Notes: generated from the letters alone by a model not told the origin. Positions 34,201 through 42,879 are shown, counted from the stretch's first letter. The stretch: DNA of 64,000 nucleotides from Martinezella lusitana (GCF_014207095.1 NZ_JACHBG010000004.1:1-64000), one strand, 5' to 3'. Translations and numbers: made by a program.

Positions 34201-37200
34201 GCCGGCTTTTACGCCTATGCATACTCGGCCGGCGAAGGGGATGCCTCTGGCTACTACGCACGCTCCACTGCGCAGTGGAGCCAATTTTTGAGCCGGATGA
34301 TCGCCGTGAACCCCGGCGAACAGTACTTCCTTGACGTTTGGGTGCAGAACAATGCCTCCCCTGAGGGGGCTTCGATCTGGCTGTTCGGCTACGACGCCAA
34401 CAATGCCAACGTCTACAATTCGTATATTGATGGAGTCACCTCCGTTCAGAACAAGTGGGCGCGGCTGAAGGGGCAAGCCACGGTTCCCGCGGGCGTCGTC
34501 AAGGTTCGTATGGGGCTTTACAATGCCCATGCTGGAGTGTTGGCAGTGCCTGGAATAGCATGGTCTAAGCCGGTCATGCGCCGTGCGTCTGGCGTGGAGC
34601 TGATCGTTGATGGTGCGATTACAGCCGCCAAGGTCGCTGCGAATGCCATCACCGCCGACAAGATCGCAGCGAACGCCATCCTTGCAAAGAACATTGTCGT
34701 GCAGGACTGGTCGAACATGGTCCCTAACGGCAAGTGGGAAGACACCTCCAGCCCGCCTACCGATTACTTCACAGCAACTGGCGGCTTCATGTCCTGGCTT
34801 GTGGACCCCGCCAACGCCGTCGAGGGCAAATCCTACTTGCGGCTTTCAAAGCCTGCGTTGGGTCAGCCGGCTGATTGCGTTCAGAAGACGTTCTCTCCCA
34901 TCGGGGGCAGCACCCCTCTTCAATGGGTTGTGTATTTCAAAGTCGAGGGTGACACACAAGCAACACCTGCAGGTGTCTTTATCCGTATCCTCTGGTACGA
35001 CGCCAACCAGAACCAGCTAACTCTTGTTGAAGGCGCCGGATACACCGATCTCGTAGGCAACAGCAACACGACGCCGGGATGGAATAATCGTTCTGGCAAG
35101 ATCACGTCGCCGGCCAATGCCCGTTTCTTCCGGATGCAATACATCAACTGGGTAAACTCCGGCGCGCAGAACCTCGACATTGCGAGCATGGTGATCCGGC
35201 GTGCGAACGCGGCCAGCCTCATCGTGGATGGCTCGATCTCGGCTAACATGATTGCTGTCAGTGCGGTGACGGCGGGCAAGATTGCTGCGGATGCCGTGAC
35301 GGCTGGCACGATCGCGGCGGGCGCGATTACAGCCGACAAACTTGCAGCCGGTTCTGTCTCGGCGAAGGCCTTGGCTGTTGGCAACGGCGGCAATCTCTTG
35401 ACGAATACCGATCTGTTGGCCGGCCTAACGGGTTGGGCTTATGAATGGTCAAACGAACCTGCCAGTTTCAGAGTGAAGCTACGCACTGACACCTTCGCGC
35501 CTGCGCCGGGCGCGATCGAGATCTATCAGATCAACGGTACCCAAAACATCGAGTACGGCGTTGGGTCGGTTGATGCCTACGGGAATATGCAATTCATCTC
35601 GGTCAAGGCGAATGCTTGGTACGAGCTTTCGGTCTACTACTTGGGCCATCGCTGCAAGGGCGTTCGACCATATCTTGGCGTCTACGATGGTGCGGGAAAT
35701 TGGCTGGCGTGGGTTCAGTGGGGCGACGGCCCAGCTTATCAGAACATCGACCCCTTGAAGTCTCTTTCGAAGTTTGACCGCTTCTGGGGCAAATATCAGA
35801 TGCCCGCGAATGCTGCCACGGTTCGCGTCTTCTTCCGATCGATGGGAACGGTCGCGGGTCAGGGCGATAGCTATCTTTGGCTGACGCGGATGTATTTTGG
35901 AGAAGCAAACGCCAATCAAACCGAACCGACGCCGTGGAGCGACGGCGGCCTGACGCTGATCTCTGGCGGCAATATCGTCTCTAACGCCGTCACCGCCGAC
36001 AAGATTGCCGCTAACGCCATAACCGCAGGCAAGATTGCTGCCGGCGCAGTCACGGCCGGCACGATCGCTGCCGGCGCGGTGACGGCCTCCACGATCGCAG
36101 GCGGCTCGATCACCGGCGACAAGATCGCCGCAAACACCATCGGGGTCAACCAGATCGCGGCCGGCGCGATCACCGCCAAGTCGCTTGTCCTGACCGACTT
36201 CAGCAACATGGTCGATAACGGCTGGCAGGGTGGCAACCTCGACGGTTGGACGATCCAGAACCTTCAGGCCTTCTATCTCGACACGACATCAGGTGATGCG
36301 GCGGGCTATGTCATGCAATCGCTCGGCCGTGACTGTGCCACTTCGAAGTATATCCAAGTCACAGCCGGCGAAACCTATGCGTTCGACGTCTGGGTCTACA
36401 ACGTCGACGCTGGGCAGGCGAACATCTACGCGGCCCTTCTAACCCCATCCGGTGGGTGGGCGGGTTTTGCGGTTGTCAGCACAACCTCGAAGAACGGCTG
36501 GGTTCGCCTACAGGGCCGCTACACGATCCCGAGCGGCTATGTGAAGCTTGCAATGCTGCTCCAGGTCGACAAGACGGCCGGTACCGGCAATTCGTGCTAC
36601 TGGTCGAAACCGGTCATGCGTCGCGCCACCTCGGGTGAGCTGATCGTTGACGGCGCGATCACCGGCAACAAGATAGCTGCGAACGCGATCACGGCCGCTC
36701 AGATCGCCACTGGCGCAATCACCACCGAAAAGCTGATCCTGAACGGCGTCACCGTCGACAAGATTGCGCCCGGCGCGGTCACGGCCATGAACGCCGGCCG
36801 CGTTGCCGATCTGCAGGTAATCGGCTCCGGCTCGACCATCAATCTCGCTGCGGTCGGGATCTCTGTCGATGGCGATAGCCGCGTCATGATCAACGCCATG
36901 TCGCTCGGCCAGTATGGCCAGAACAACAGCAGCACAGGCGCGCAGGCGATCGGTTGCAACATCTTCCGCAACGGCTTGGCGATCTTCAGCCAGACCTATT
37001 ACCTCGGTGTTGTTCAGACTGTCGTTACTCTGAGTGGTGGCGGTAGCCCGAACGGCACCGGTCAGACCGCCAATCAGGCGACCTACACGGCCGGCCTTGT
37101 CGGCTTGCCGGCACTCTATGACGCCCCCGGACCCGGCTATCACGTCTACACCTTCCAGATCTACGTCCCACCCGGCAACAACGTCGGCTGGCGAGAAACC

Positions 37201-37230
37201 AACATCGTTGCCACCGCCTTCAAGAGGTAA
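31294..37230 (+). CDS. Giant tail fibre/tip attachment protein (gpJ/megatron-like)
   Basis: This 1978-residue protein is the host-recognition fibre. Residues 1-640 form a lambda gpJ-like tail hub (MSFIIGSYATAGRRKYAGTW, GVYYGPEWVYGGQ, and the CNGRMAEVGGVFKMLVG domain) followed by a fibronectin-like domain. From 640 onward there are many decapeptide repeats of the form AITADKIAAN and AVTAGTIAAG, which build a long fibrous stalk, and four similar beta-sandwich modules (about 34137-34600, 34705-35215, 35390-35940, 36190-36640), each ending KPVMRRA/G...LIVDGAI before the next repeats. Two shorter modules with YRYHNGAWTAAV and FRYTPTGWTSVV precede them. The modules probably bind polysaccharide. The start at 31294 follows GAGGTCG; it has a signal-like hydrophobic start that is probably a tail-hub helix, not export. 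Confidence 0.9.
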   Translation: MKYLILLLNVLSFWLMADVAHAEPITLAIAAIGEFLGSISIGKLVLTVALNIGLSLIERAMAKKDQQPAGTKLEISMGDDHPMSFIIGSYATAGRRKYAGTWGEDGKTPNAYFTDVIEIGSLPNRAGERGLSSLWIDDRKVGVLWEEPHPDGRGFPVIEYRVKGKDYLWVKFLDGTQEAPDPFLMAKFGSLGDRQWRQSMVGRGCQIAILTSRYNRDLFSGVPSGLFEPHPLPLYDIRKDSSMGGNGAHRWNDRSTWERSTNPAVMIYNLVRGVYYGPEWVYGGQNIGAFCLPAANWMAAANACDAAVGLGDGNSEPAFRAGYDVQCDREPLDVISELLKGCNGRMAEVGGVFKMLVGAPGGAVYSFTDDDIVVTEAQDFEPFPSLSATFNAIEATYPEPAEKWATKDAPGRYNADLEAQDGYRRLPAQVQLLAVPFANQVQRVAVAMIQDYRRFRVHQVSLPPDAYPLEPNDVVSWSSARNGYDEKKFLVVKVEPQPNFLIVVTLKEIDPADYDWHPGLQLPTSIGWLGPITPPSQPMVGWTVEPSTIKDAGGIDRRPAIKISCAPDLDDVVGVWVQVRVKASGDMVFDSDSNPYATPYSWVLSGQWTLPNADYEARGRYLPQSNRPTDWSAWLTLKTPNVLINAADIFDGAIIQSKIADAAVTAAKIMDEAVTSLKLADKAVSAAKIEVAAVTADVLASNAVIASKLADGAVTARALAQGAVDATAFASGLKAVEVVNALPTAGNTEGRQVFLTTDGKLYRYHNGAWTAAVAAGDVNGTLSNAQIADGVITANKLAALAVDASKLADGSVSATKLAQGAVDLTKFASNLSPIQIVTTFSIVTDPTPGMVVYHRGLQKLFRYTPTGWTSVVPSTDLTGQITSTQISDGAISTPKLMAGAVTTDIIAANAITADKIAANAIITGAISAGAVKAEQIAANNITAKHLVLADMSNMADNGWQAGNLDGWEVAGFYAYAYSAGEGDASGYYARSTAQWSQFLSRMIAVNPGEQYFLDVWVQNNASPEGASIWLFGYDANNANVYNSYIDGVTSVQNKWARLKGQATVPAGVVKVRMGLYNAHAGVLAVPGIAWSKPVMRRASGVELIVDGAITAAKVAANAITADKIAANAILAKNIVVQDWSNMVPNGKWEDTSSPPTDYFTATGGFMSWLVDPANAVEGKSYLRLSKPALGQPADCVQKTFSPIGGSTPLQWVVYFKVEGDTQATPAGVFIRILWYDANQNQLTLVEGAGYTDLVGNSNTTPGWNNRSGKITSPANARFFRMQYINWVNSGAQNLDIASMVIRRANAASLIVDGSISANMIAVSAVTAGKIAADAVTAGTIAAGAITADKLAAGSVSAKALAVGNGGNLLTNTDLLAGLTGWAYEWSNEPASFRVKLRTDTFAPAPGAIEIYQINGTQNIEYGVGSVDAYGNMQFISVKANAWYELSVYYLGHRCKGVRPYLGVYDGAGNWLAWVQWGDGPAYQNIDPLKSLSKFDRFWGKYQMPANAATVRVFFRSMGTVAGQGDSYLWLTRMYFGEANANQTEPTPWSDGGLTLISGGNIVSNAVTADKIAANAITAGKIAAGAVTAGTIAAGAVTASTIAGGSITGDKIAANTIGVNQIAAGAITAKSLVLTDFSNMVDNGWQGGNLDGWTIQNLQAFYLDTTSGDAAGYVMQSLGRDCATSKYIQVTAGETYAFDVWVYNVDAGQANIYAALLTPSGGWAGFAVVSTTSKNGWVRLQGRYTIPSGYVKLAMLLQVDKTAGTGNSCYWSKPVMRRATSGELIVDGAITGNKIAANAITAAQIATGAITTEKLILNGVTVDKIAPGAVTAMNAGRVADLQVIGSGSTINLAAVGISVDGDSRVMINAMSLGQYGQNNSSTGAQAIGCNIFRNGLAIFSQTYYLGVVQTVVTLSGGGSPNGTGQTANQATYTAGLVGLPALYDAPGPGYHVYTFQIYVPPGNNVGWRETNIVATAFKR

Positions 37231-37234
37231 ATTC

Positions 37235-37666
37235 ATGACCGCGTTAGAACACACGGCTATTCACTACATTATCTATGGTTCTGACGGCCGCATCCGGCAG
37301 CATGGCAATTGTGCTCCAAGCATCTTGTCGCGCTTTGCCTCGCTTCATGGTGAGGGCTACGTCGTGATGACGGTGCCTGCCGAGTGCTATTCCTTCGACC
37401 TCGACGCGACCTCTTATGTCCTGAATGGGGTCGTCACGCCGAAGAGCCGCGTGCTCGATGTCACCGAATACACCATTCAGGCCGATGGCTTGGACGTGGT
37501 TCGCTTTGAGGTGCCGGCCGGGACGTCGGTGATGCACGGCAATGAAATCACCACGATCGAGGATGGCACCTTTGAATTCACTACCGACGCCCTGGGCGAC
37601 TATCGGTTCTCCTTCCTCGTGCCCGCCGCTTTCCATCATTTCGAGGTGACCATTCATGCGGTTTAA
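37235..37666 (+). CDS. Tail fibre-associated protein
   Basis: This 143-residue beta-rich protein begins five bases after the fibre stop, with AAGAGG upstream. It has two homologous-looking halves (RQHGNCAPSILSRFASLHGE and GNEITTIEDGTFEFTTDALG) of a carbohydrate-binding or fibre-tip type. It overlaps the next gene by 11 bases. No family recognised with certainty; location indicates fibre tip or accessory. Confidence 0.65.
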   Translation: MTALEHTAIHYIIYGSDGRIRQHGNCAPSILSRFASLHGEGYVVMTVPAECYSFDLDATSYVLNGVVTPKSRVLDVTEYTIQADGLDVVRFEVPAGTSVMHGNEITTIEDGTFEFTTDALGDYRFSFLVPAAFHHFEVTIHAV

Positions 37667-38075
37667 TTTTGCCGCCGATCTCACCTTGGAGCGCATCGAG
37701 GCGCAGACTGACATCGATCGGCAAGTGCGGCTGGCGCGCATGCTGTTCGTCACGCTCATTCCCGGTCAGGACGCCGTTTATGCGCTGAAGGTCAACGAGG
37801 CGCTGTCGATCGTGGCCGACCCGCAGCTAGGCGTGGGCGTGCCAGAGGGCGAGACGCCGCACATCACAGCCGAAGCGATCGAAGATGGCGTTAGCCGTTT
37901 CGAAAAGGCTGCCGACATCCTAACGCGAGATCAACACTGGAAGGTCGGCTCGCAGATGGTCGAGGCCCTGCGCCGATCGGCTGGCGCTGCCCTTGCCGCC
38001 GCCAAAACCGCTCCCGAAATCCGCGCTGCTGCTGCCATCGATTGGCAGGCTGTGCGGGCCTTTGCCAAAAACTAA
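37656..38075 (+). CDS. Hypothetical tail-fibre region protein
   Basis: This 139-residue alpha-helical protein begins MRFNFAADLTLERIEAQTDI and contains VYALKVNEALSIVADP and an alanine-rich C-terminus (AAAKTAPEIRAAAAID). It overlaps its neighbour by 11 bases. The helical, Ala-rich nature resembles tail-fibre assembly chaperones, which sit next to fibre genes, but I do not recognise the family. Confidence 0.6.
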   Translation: MRFNFAADLTLERIEAQTDIDRQVRLARMLFVTLIPGQDAVYALKVNEALSIVADPQLGVGVPEGETPHITAEAIEDGVSRFEKAADILTRDQHWKVGSQMVEALRRSAGAALAAAKTAPEIRAAAAIDWQAVRAFAKN

Positions 38076-38092
38076 TGCAAGAAAGGACTGCC

Positions 38093-38761
38093 ATGTATCG
38101 CATTGACAGCATGTATGAACCGATGGTCGAGGCGCTGCTTGCGGCTCGCTCGGAGAGCAAGGCGGATCGCTGGATGGCGTCTGTCGCCTTCTGGCTCGGT
38201 CGGCAGCAGATCTATAATGTGCCGGAATTCTGGCTGGCGCTCGCAGCCAAGATCACGTCCGGGCTGGATGCAGCGGACAAGGAAGCTATTCTCGATCAGC
38301 TGAGCAACAAGGAAGCCGCCCTGGTTGCCTCGGTAGCCGATTGGCCCGAGCCGCCGGCAAGCCTGCTGGCGATCGTCGCCGGCTGGTCTCCCGAGCCGCC
38401 TCCGGTCGATCTCTATGCCTATGCTGCCTCCAAGCGCTATGCCGTCGAAACGGGTGGCATTGTCCTCAACACCACGCAGGTCATGACCGATCGCGCCAGC
38501 CAGTCGCTGATTACCGGAGCCTACAATTTCGTTCAGGCAAATCCGGGCGTACTGGTGAAGTTCAAGACAGCGGTCGGCTTCGTGGAGCTGACCGCCACGC
38601 AAATGACGGCGATCGCTAATGTGGTCGGCGCGCATGTGCAGGCGAGCTTTGCGGCCGAAAGCGCTATCGACGCCGCGATCGTCGCCGGCACGATCAGCAC
38701 GAAGGCGGAGATTGATGCTTTCGCGTGGCCCTCTAACGGCGTTACAGCGCCTGCAGCTTGA
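38093..38761 (+). CDS. DUF4376-domain phage protein
   Basis: This 222-residue protein begins MYRIDSMYEPMVEALLAARS after AAAGGACTGCC. The C-terminal half has the DUF4376 pattern: SKRYAVETGGIVLN, ITGAYNFVQANP, GFVELTATQMTAIANVVGA and ISTKAEIDAF. DUF4376 occurs in phage tail-fibre or base-plate-linked proteins. The N-terminal 90 residues are helical. It is probably a tail fibre adaptor or chaperone. Confidence 0.75.
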   Translation: MYRIDSMYEPMVEALLAARSESKADRWMASVAFWLGRQQIYNVPEFWLALAAKITSGLDAADKEAILDQLSNKEAALVASVADWPEPPASLLAIVAGWSPEPPPVDLYAYAASKRYAVETGGIVLNTTQVMTDRASQSLITGAYNFVQANPGVLVKFKTAVGFVELTATQMTAIANVVGAHVQASFAAESAIDAAIVAGTISTKAEIDAFAWPSNGVTAPAA

Positions 38762-38771
38762 GGAGCGTTGA

Positions 38772-39014
38772 ATGTCGACGTTCGTAAAATCTCTCAAGAA
38801 GCAAATTGAGATGCTGCAGGCCGAAGTCGAGCTGTATGCCAATGCCATCGATAGTCTTGCGAGCGAACTGGCGAGCGCGAGGACTCAGTTGGCAGCTCAT
38901 GAGGCACCCGATCGCCAGAGTGTTCCCGAAATGACAGCAGGTAAGGTCGAGATCGAGCCGGTCGACGGTATTCATGCGGAGATCACCGGAGCTCCATCGC
39001 AGTCTGCTGCCTGA
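38772..39014 (+). CDS. Small coiled-coil hypothetical protein
   Basis: This 80-residue protein begins MSTFVKSLKKQIEMLQAEVE, a leucine-heptad coiled coil in residues 5-45, then an acidic tail. GAGGAGCGTTGA is upstream. It closes the fibre operon before a gap of about 790 bases. Possibly a helix that trimerises or anchors a fibre; nothing more can be said. Confidence 0.55.
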   Translation: MSTFVKSLKKQIEMLQAEVELYANAIDSLASELASARTQLAAHEAPDRQSVPEMTAGKVEIEPVDGIHAEITGAPSQSAA

Positions 39015-39801
39015 ATATAGGTATTGTTGGCGCCGCCATGGTTGTTCGGATCGCACTGGCCAATTTGCCTCGGACATGAGAAGCAAAATAATAAATGAAA
39101 TGCGGTAGACATTGCTGTGCAGGTTTTTGTCTGAGAAATGCTACTTGCTTTGGTTGTTTTGACGCCTCTCTGCAGGCTTCGGCTTAGATCAGCCTGGGCC
39201 CCTCCAACGAGGACGACAGAAAGATGGACAGCTGATGGAAAGGTTGTTCGCGGGTATGAGTGGAACGGCATCACATCGGTCCGCTTGCTCGGCACGCCGG
39301 CAGCGCATCCTGCCGGCTCTGTCGGTTTCTGCTATCGCAGGTCGTGGGTGGATCCATAGAAGAGCGGGTCCTTGGTCCCGCTCGAATGCAATATATCGGT
39401 AATCTCTAAACGTACCGACATGCTGCTGGCGCACAGTACTTCATCCCAACCAAGAGGTAGGAGAGAGTAATCCTTTGCCCCGACCAAATTCATCAGTCGG
39501 CAAGCCTCCCACTTGCTCGCCATCCGCAACACCGTTGAACGCCCAGCAAGCAGATACCAACCTCAACTGCGCATCAACCCCAGTGCAGTCCGCCAAGCAA
39601 GATCGCCGCCGGGACGGCAAGTGCTGTGGTCGTGATTATCGCGGAAACACCAATCTTAAGCGCTCTGATGCGTCGTGTCCTGACGCCACTCCAGTCATAA
39701 CTCAAACTCACTAACTCCTGAGAATCATTGGGAATTCGAAAATTAGATCCGCTTCGATTTCGAACAAGGTCCCGGCGGGTCTCATCCACAGAGGAAACAA
39801 T
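39015..39801. other. Intergenic region before endolysin, no supported gene
   Basis: About 790 bases with only weak open frames. It contains a hairpin GAGCGGG/CCCGCTC (39362-39368 and 39377-39383). A minus-strand frame (39574-39810) has a hydrophobic end (AIITTTALAVPAAILLGG) but no ribosome site, and I do not call it. A promoter for the lysis genes may lie here. Confidence 0.4.
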
Positions 39802-40434
39802 ATGGATCACGCGAAATTCTTCGCGGCGGTGCGTACATCGCTGTTTGGTGGTCAGCTGTCGACAAATCAGGTCAAAGGTATGGAGGCCATTCTAGGGGCA
39901 TGGCAGGTCCGGCCTTTCGACAATCGTTGGCTCGCATATATGCTGGCGACGGCCTATCACGAGACAGACAATACGATGTGTGCCGTCGTGGAAAATCTCA
40001 ACTACTCGGCGTCTGGGTTGCTCGCGACCTTTCACAAATACTTCACGGCAAAGCAGGCTGCTGATTATGCCCGACAGCCACAGCGAATTGCCAATCGAGC
40101 CTATGCGAATCGAATGGGCAACGGCAGCGAGGCAAGTGGCGATGGGTGGCGCTACCGCGGACGTGGTTTGGTTCAGATCACCGGGCACGACAACTATCTG
40201 AAGTATGGCATTGCCGCCGATCCCGATATGGCTCTCGATCCTCTCAAGGCCATCCAGATTCTCTTTGACGGCATGATCAATGGTCTCTTTACCGGCAGGA
40301 GGCTCGACGAATATTTTAGCGCCACGGCGACCGATTGGGTTGGTGCCCGAAAAATTATCAACGGCAGGGATCGAGCGGTGGAAATTGCAGGCTACGCAAA
40401 GAAATTCGCTGCTGCTCTGGAAGCTGCGCGCTAA
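39802..40434 (+). CDS. Endolysin, GH19 chitinase/lysozyme-like
   Basis: This 210-residue protein degrades peptidoglycan at the end of the lytic cycle. It is a single GH19-type domain: YMLATAYHETDNTMCAV carries the catalytic Glu54, YRGRGLVQITGHDNYLKYG is the conserved active-site loop, and the C-terminal WVGARKIINGRDRAVEIAGY is typical of these lysozymes. No signal peptide or SAR segment is seen, so export depends on a holin. AGGAAACAAT precedes the ATG. Two small membrane proteins follow, as in a lysis cassette. Confidence 0.9.
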   Translation: MDHAKFFAAVRTSLFGGQLSTNQVKGMEAILGAWQVRPFDNRWLAYMLATAYHETDNTMCAVVENLNYSASGLLATFHKYFTAKQAADYARQPQRIANRAYANRMGNGSEASGDGWRYRGRGLVQITGHDNYLKYGIAADPDMALDPLKAIQILFDGMINGLFTGRRLDEYFSATATDWVGARKIINGRDRAVEIAGYAKKFAAALEAAR

Positions 40435-40600
40435 TCGGCGCGCAGGGTAGCCCATCTGTATCGCCAGTCGTCATGTTCTAACGAGATCGCTTTTCGAACA
40501 ACGAGCGCTTTGATGCGGCTCGCCGCGACGATCGCGAGTTGGACCACAGTGGCTGGTATGTGCTTTGCTCTGAACCTCATACCATCCTTAAGAGGAAAAA

Positions 40601-40852
40601 ATGCTCAACACAAATGCGCTGCATAATGTTCTGAATATTCTGATCACCTTGTCGGCATTGACCGTTGCCATTCTTCTGGCGACGGGCTGCGTGCAGCTCG
40701 CCGATGGCTCATTGGAATGTTCGCAATCCTTCGTCGCTCCCAGCTATACCGCAGGGGCAATTGCCGCTCTAAGCGTGCTGAAGATTACCGTCAACATCAT
40801 AAGGGACGGCATTGTCGGATTGGTAAAGCCTCAACCACCCGTCAACAAGTGA
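40601..40852 (+). CDS. Holin-like small membrane protein
   Basis: This 83-residue protein has two hydrophobic helices (residues about 8-30, NVLNILITLSALTVAILLAT, and about 48-66, YTAGAIAALSVLKITVNII) separated by a short loop with two Cys that could form a periplasmic disulfide (GCVQLADGSLECS). AAGAGGAAAAA precedes the ATG. Located 166 bases after the endolysin gene, it is the best holin candidate. The charged C-terminus (VGLVKPQPPVNK) fits a class II holin. Inferred from topology and place. Confidence 0.65.
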   Translation: MLNTNALHNVLNILITLSALTVAILLATGCVQLADGSLECSQSFVAPSYTAGAIAALSVLKITVNIIRDGIVGLVKPQPPVNK

Positions 40853-40928
40853 GACAGACTTCCTGCCTGATGCCTCGGACGATAAGGCGTCCGATTTTCA
40901 GAAGCGTAAGGTCTGATAGAAAAGAGCA

Positions 40929-41258
40929 ATGACGATGCACGAATTTCTGGATGCGTTGGGCATCAAAGCCGGGGTCGTCATGGCCGGTCTCTCTGGCGGG
41001 ATTCTACGGGGTCTTTCGAGGCGTCGATATACGACACGGGAGATCGTGGCTTCGCCGATTTGCGGAGCCCTTGCCGCGACCTACATGACAGAGCCGGCGC
41101 TTTTCTACCTGCGGGCCGTCAACTGGCCTTTGCCGCAGGAGCATGTCGCGGCGATGAACGCGACTGCTTTTGTCGTCGGCATGTGTGCTATGTGGATCGC
41201 CGATCTCGCTTTCGATGCCATATCGCGCTGGGTCAAAGGTGGACGTGAGATCAGATAG
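40929..41258 (+). CDS. Second holin-like/phage membrane protein
   Basis: This 109-residue protein has hydrophobic segments at about 13-27 (AGVVMAGLSGGILRG) and 80-102 (MNATAFVVGMCAMWIADLAF) with a polar loop and basic tail (WVKGGREIR). An in-frame ATG at 40935 is an alternative start. It lies 76 bases after the first holin candidate and may be an antiholin or accessory. It is the last gene I assign to the phage module. Confidence 0.6.
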   Translation: MTMHEFLDALGIKAGVVMAGLSGGILRGLSRRRYTTREIVASPICGALAATYMTEPALFYLRAVNWPLPQEHVAAMNATAFVVGMCAMWIADLAFDAISRWVKGGREIR

Positions 41259-41407
41259 TATTTCATTCGTTCCGGATCTTTGTTTGCTTGAACTCGTTGC
41301 GCGACGACAATTCAAGGCGGCAGTCCTTCTGATTCCGATTGCTAGCGTTCACGATTGATCTAGTTTCGTCCATGCTGTGTCGAGTGATGACATAGGGAGG
41401 GAACAAA

Positions 41408-42265
41408 ATGACTATAGCCGCTGACTTAACGCATCGCTTTGCCGTTTCGACGTGGTCTTTGCATCGGGCATTGGGCCGTACCTATCCCTACAGGCCTTCC
41501 GATTCGATGTCGTGCGCTTGCCAGCCAACTTACGGTGCAGGCAGCATCGAATTGATTGATCTGCCGCAGCAATGTGCGGAGCGCGGTATATTTCGGCTCG
41601 AGATATGCTCCTTCCATTTGCCGAGCCTGTTACCTGGCTATGTCGCAAGGTTTCGTAACGCTGCTGAGGAGGCTGGTGTGGCGGTTCAAACGCTACTGAT
41701 CGAGGACGGAGACCTTAGCGATCCCGAAACCGCTCCACGCGATGCGAAGTGGATGGCTGGTTGGGCGGATATCGCCGCCTCTCTCGGGGCGGAGAATATG
41801 CGGGTGATTGCGGGCAAGGCTTTACCGACCGATGCCGCCCTGACTATGGCCGAGGGATATCTGCGTAAATTGGCTGAAATCACCACGGCGGCGGGCGTAC
41901 GCCTCTTAATCGAAAACTGGTTCGATCTCCTGCCAGGGCCGGCTGAAGTCAACCATGTCTTAGACGCCTTGGAGGGAAGGGTTGGTCTGAACGGCGATTT
42001 TGGAAATTGGCAAGGCGCCGGCAAATATAAAGACCTCGCGAAGATCATGGGAAGGGCTGAGCTATGTCACGCCAAGGGACACTACTCCATTGCCGGTCTC
42101 GATGAGGAGGATTATGTTCGCTGCGTCTTGCTTTCCGAAGCCGCGGGTTATTGTGGTCCATTCACGCTCATCTATGACTCGCCTTACCATAAGGACGAGT
42201 GGGCCGGGATCCTTGAGGAGCGAGCTTGCATCGCGGACGCGTTGCGGCAGGCAGCAACGAATTGA
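41408..42265 (+). CDS. Sugar phosphate isomerase/epimerase-like TIM-barrel protein
   Basis: This 285-residue protein has the AP-endonuclease-2 / xylose-isomerase-like barrel. It shows the opening strand RFAVSTWSLHRALGRTYPYR, LEICSFHLPSLLPGYVARFR, the metal-binding-region EN in RLLIENWFDLLPGPAEVNHV, GLNGDFGNWQGAGKYKD and ELCHAKGHYS. The final strand FTLIYDSPYHKDEW keeps a plausible metal ligand. These enzymes isomerise or epimerise sugars. It is not phage-like, so it is either host DNA or a cargo gene just beyond the holins. AGGGAGGGAACAAA precedes the ATG. Confidence 0.82.
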   Translation: MTIAADLTHRFAVSTWSLHRALGRTYPYRPSDSMSCACQPTYGAGSIELIDLPQQCAERGIFRLEICSFHLPSLLPGYVARFRNAAEEAGVAVQTLLIEDGDLSDPETAPRDAKWMAGWADIAASLGAENMRVIAGKALPTDAALTMAEGYLRKLAEITTAAGVRLLIENWFDLLPGPAEVNHVLDALEGRVGLNGDFGNWQGAGKYKDLAKIMGRAELCHAKGHYSIAGLDEEDYVRCVLLSEAAGYCGPFTLIYDSPYHKDEWAGILEERACIADALRQAATN

Positions 42266-42320
42266 GATCGGATCTTGTAAAGCCGCTGACCTTGGTTACC
42301 GGAGCCTAGCCCAGGGACAG

Positions 42321-42349
42321 GTTGTTCTCCTTCGTCCAGGGAGAACAAC
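42321..42349. terminator. Stem-loop between convergent genes
   Basis: GTTGTTCTCC (42321-42330) and GGAGAACAAC (42340-42349) make a perfect 10-bp stem with a nine-base loop, between the forward 41408 gene and the reverse 42369 gene. No T-run flanks it on either strand, so if it terminates it would need Rho or act as a bidirectional barrier. Confidence 0.45.
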
Positions 42350-42368
42350 CCGACTGGCGGCCTATGCG

Positions 42369-42575
42369 CTAGCGAAATTCGTGATCGTGCAGAGCGCCAA
42401 GAAGTCGGTCCTGGGTCTGGTAGCCTGCGTCGTAAAGGTTGATGGCTACGTTCGCGGCCGATAGGCCCTCTTGGCTCTGCAATCTAATGCTGCGTTCCGC
42501 GCACCAGGCAAAGAGGGCGCTGGCGAGAACATCGATATCGTCGGAGAAAAAAAGCGTGCGCATCATCGCAGACAT
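42369..42575 (-). CDS. Small conserved hypothetical protein
   Basis: This 68-residue protein begins MSAMMRTLFFSDDIDVLASA and contains WCAERSIRL, then AANVAINLYDAGYQTQDRLL, ending HDHEFR. I recall rhizobial proteins of about this size ending AALRDHEFR with the AxxVAIxLYESGY motif. Function unknown; the fold looks alpha-helical and soluble. No strong ribosome site at 42575. Confidence 0.6.
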   Translation of the reverse strand: MSAMMRTLFFSDDIDVLASALFAWCAERSIRLQSQEGLSAANVAINLYDAGYQTQDRLLGALHDHEFR

Positions 42576-42879
42576 TCGCTAGACCATTCATGGTTAGGGC
42601 TTGCACCAGGGCGGGTGTAGGGAACACTGCTTTGAATTTCCAAATTTGCAATCGCGTTCGGCTGTCGGCGTTAATATGCCACTGAGATGATACAGCCATA
42701 TTGTCCCGTAATGCGACGCAGTTTCCCTATGATACATCACTGACGGTCTCCGCGAACCAAAGACTTAAGTGGGTGTTGAAGTCTGTCGCCTGCCTTATTT
42801 AGTGCAGACAAGAAAAGGACGCCGATCTTAAGCGTCAGCGCCACTATAAGAGACAGAACAATTCTGAGATTACGGGATG
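42576..42879. other. Intergenic region, no supported gene
   Basis: About 300 bases between two small reverse genes. No convincing open frame, terminator or repeat seen. Confidence 0.4.

Noticed and set aside
33230..36790. Repeats considered as a CRISPR or satellite array
   Set aside because: The repeats are in-frame protein repeats of the fibre with variable wording at the DNA level; no spacer structure, no cas genes.
39574..39810. Minus-strand ORF with hydrophobic C-terminus before the endolysin
   Set aside because: Start region overlaps the endolysin promoter and lacks a ribosome site. Too weak to call.
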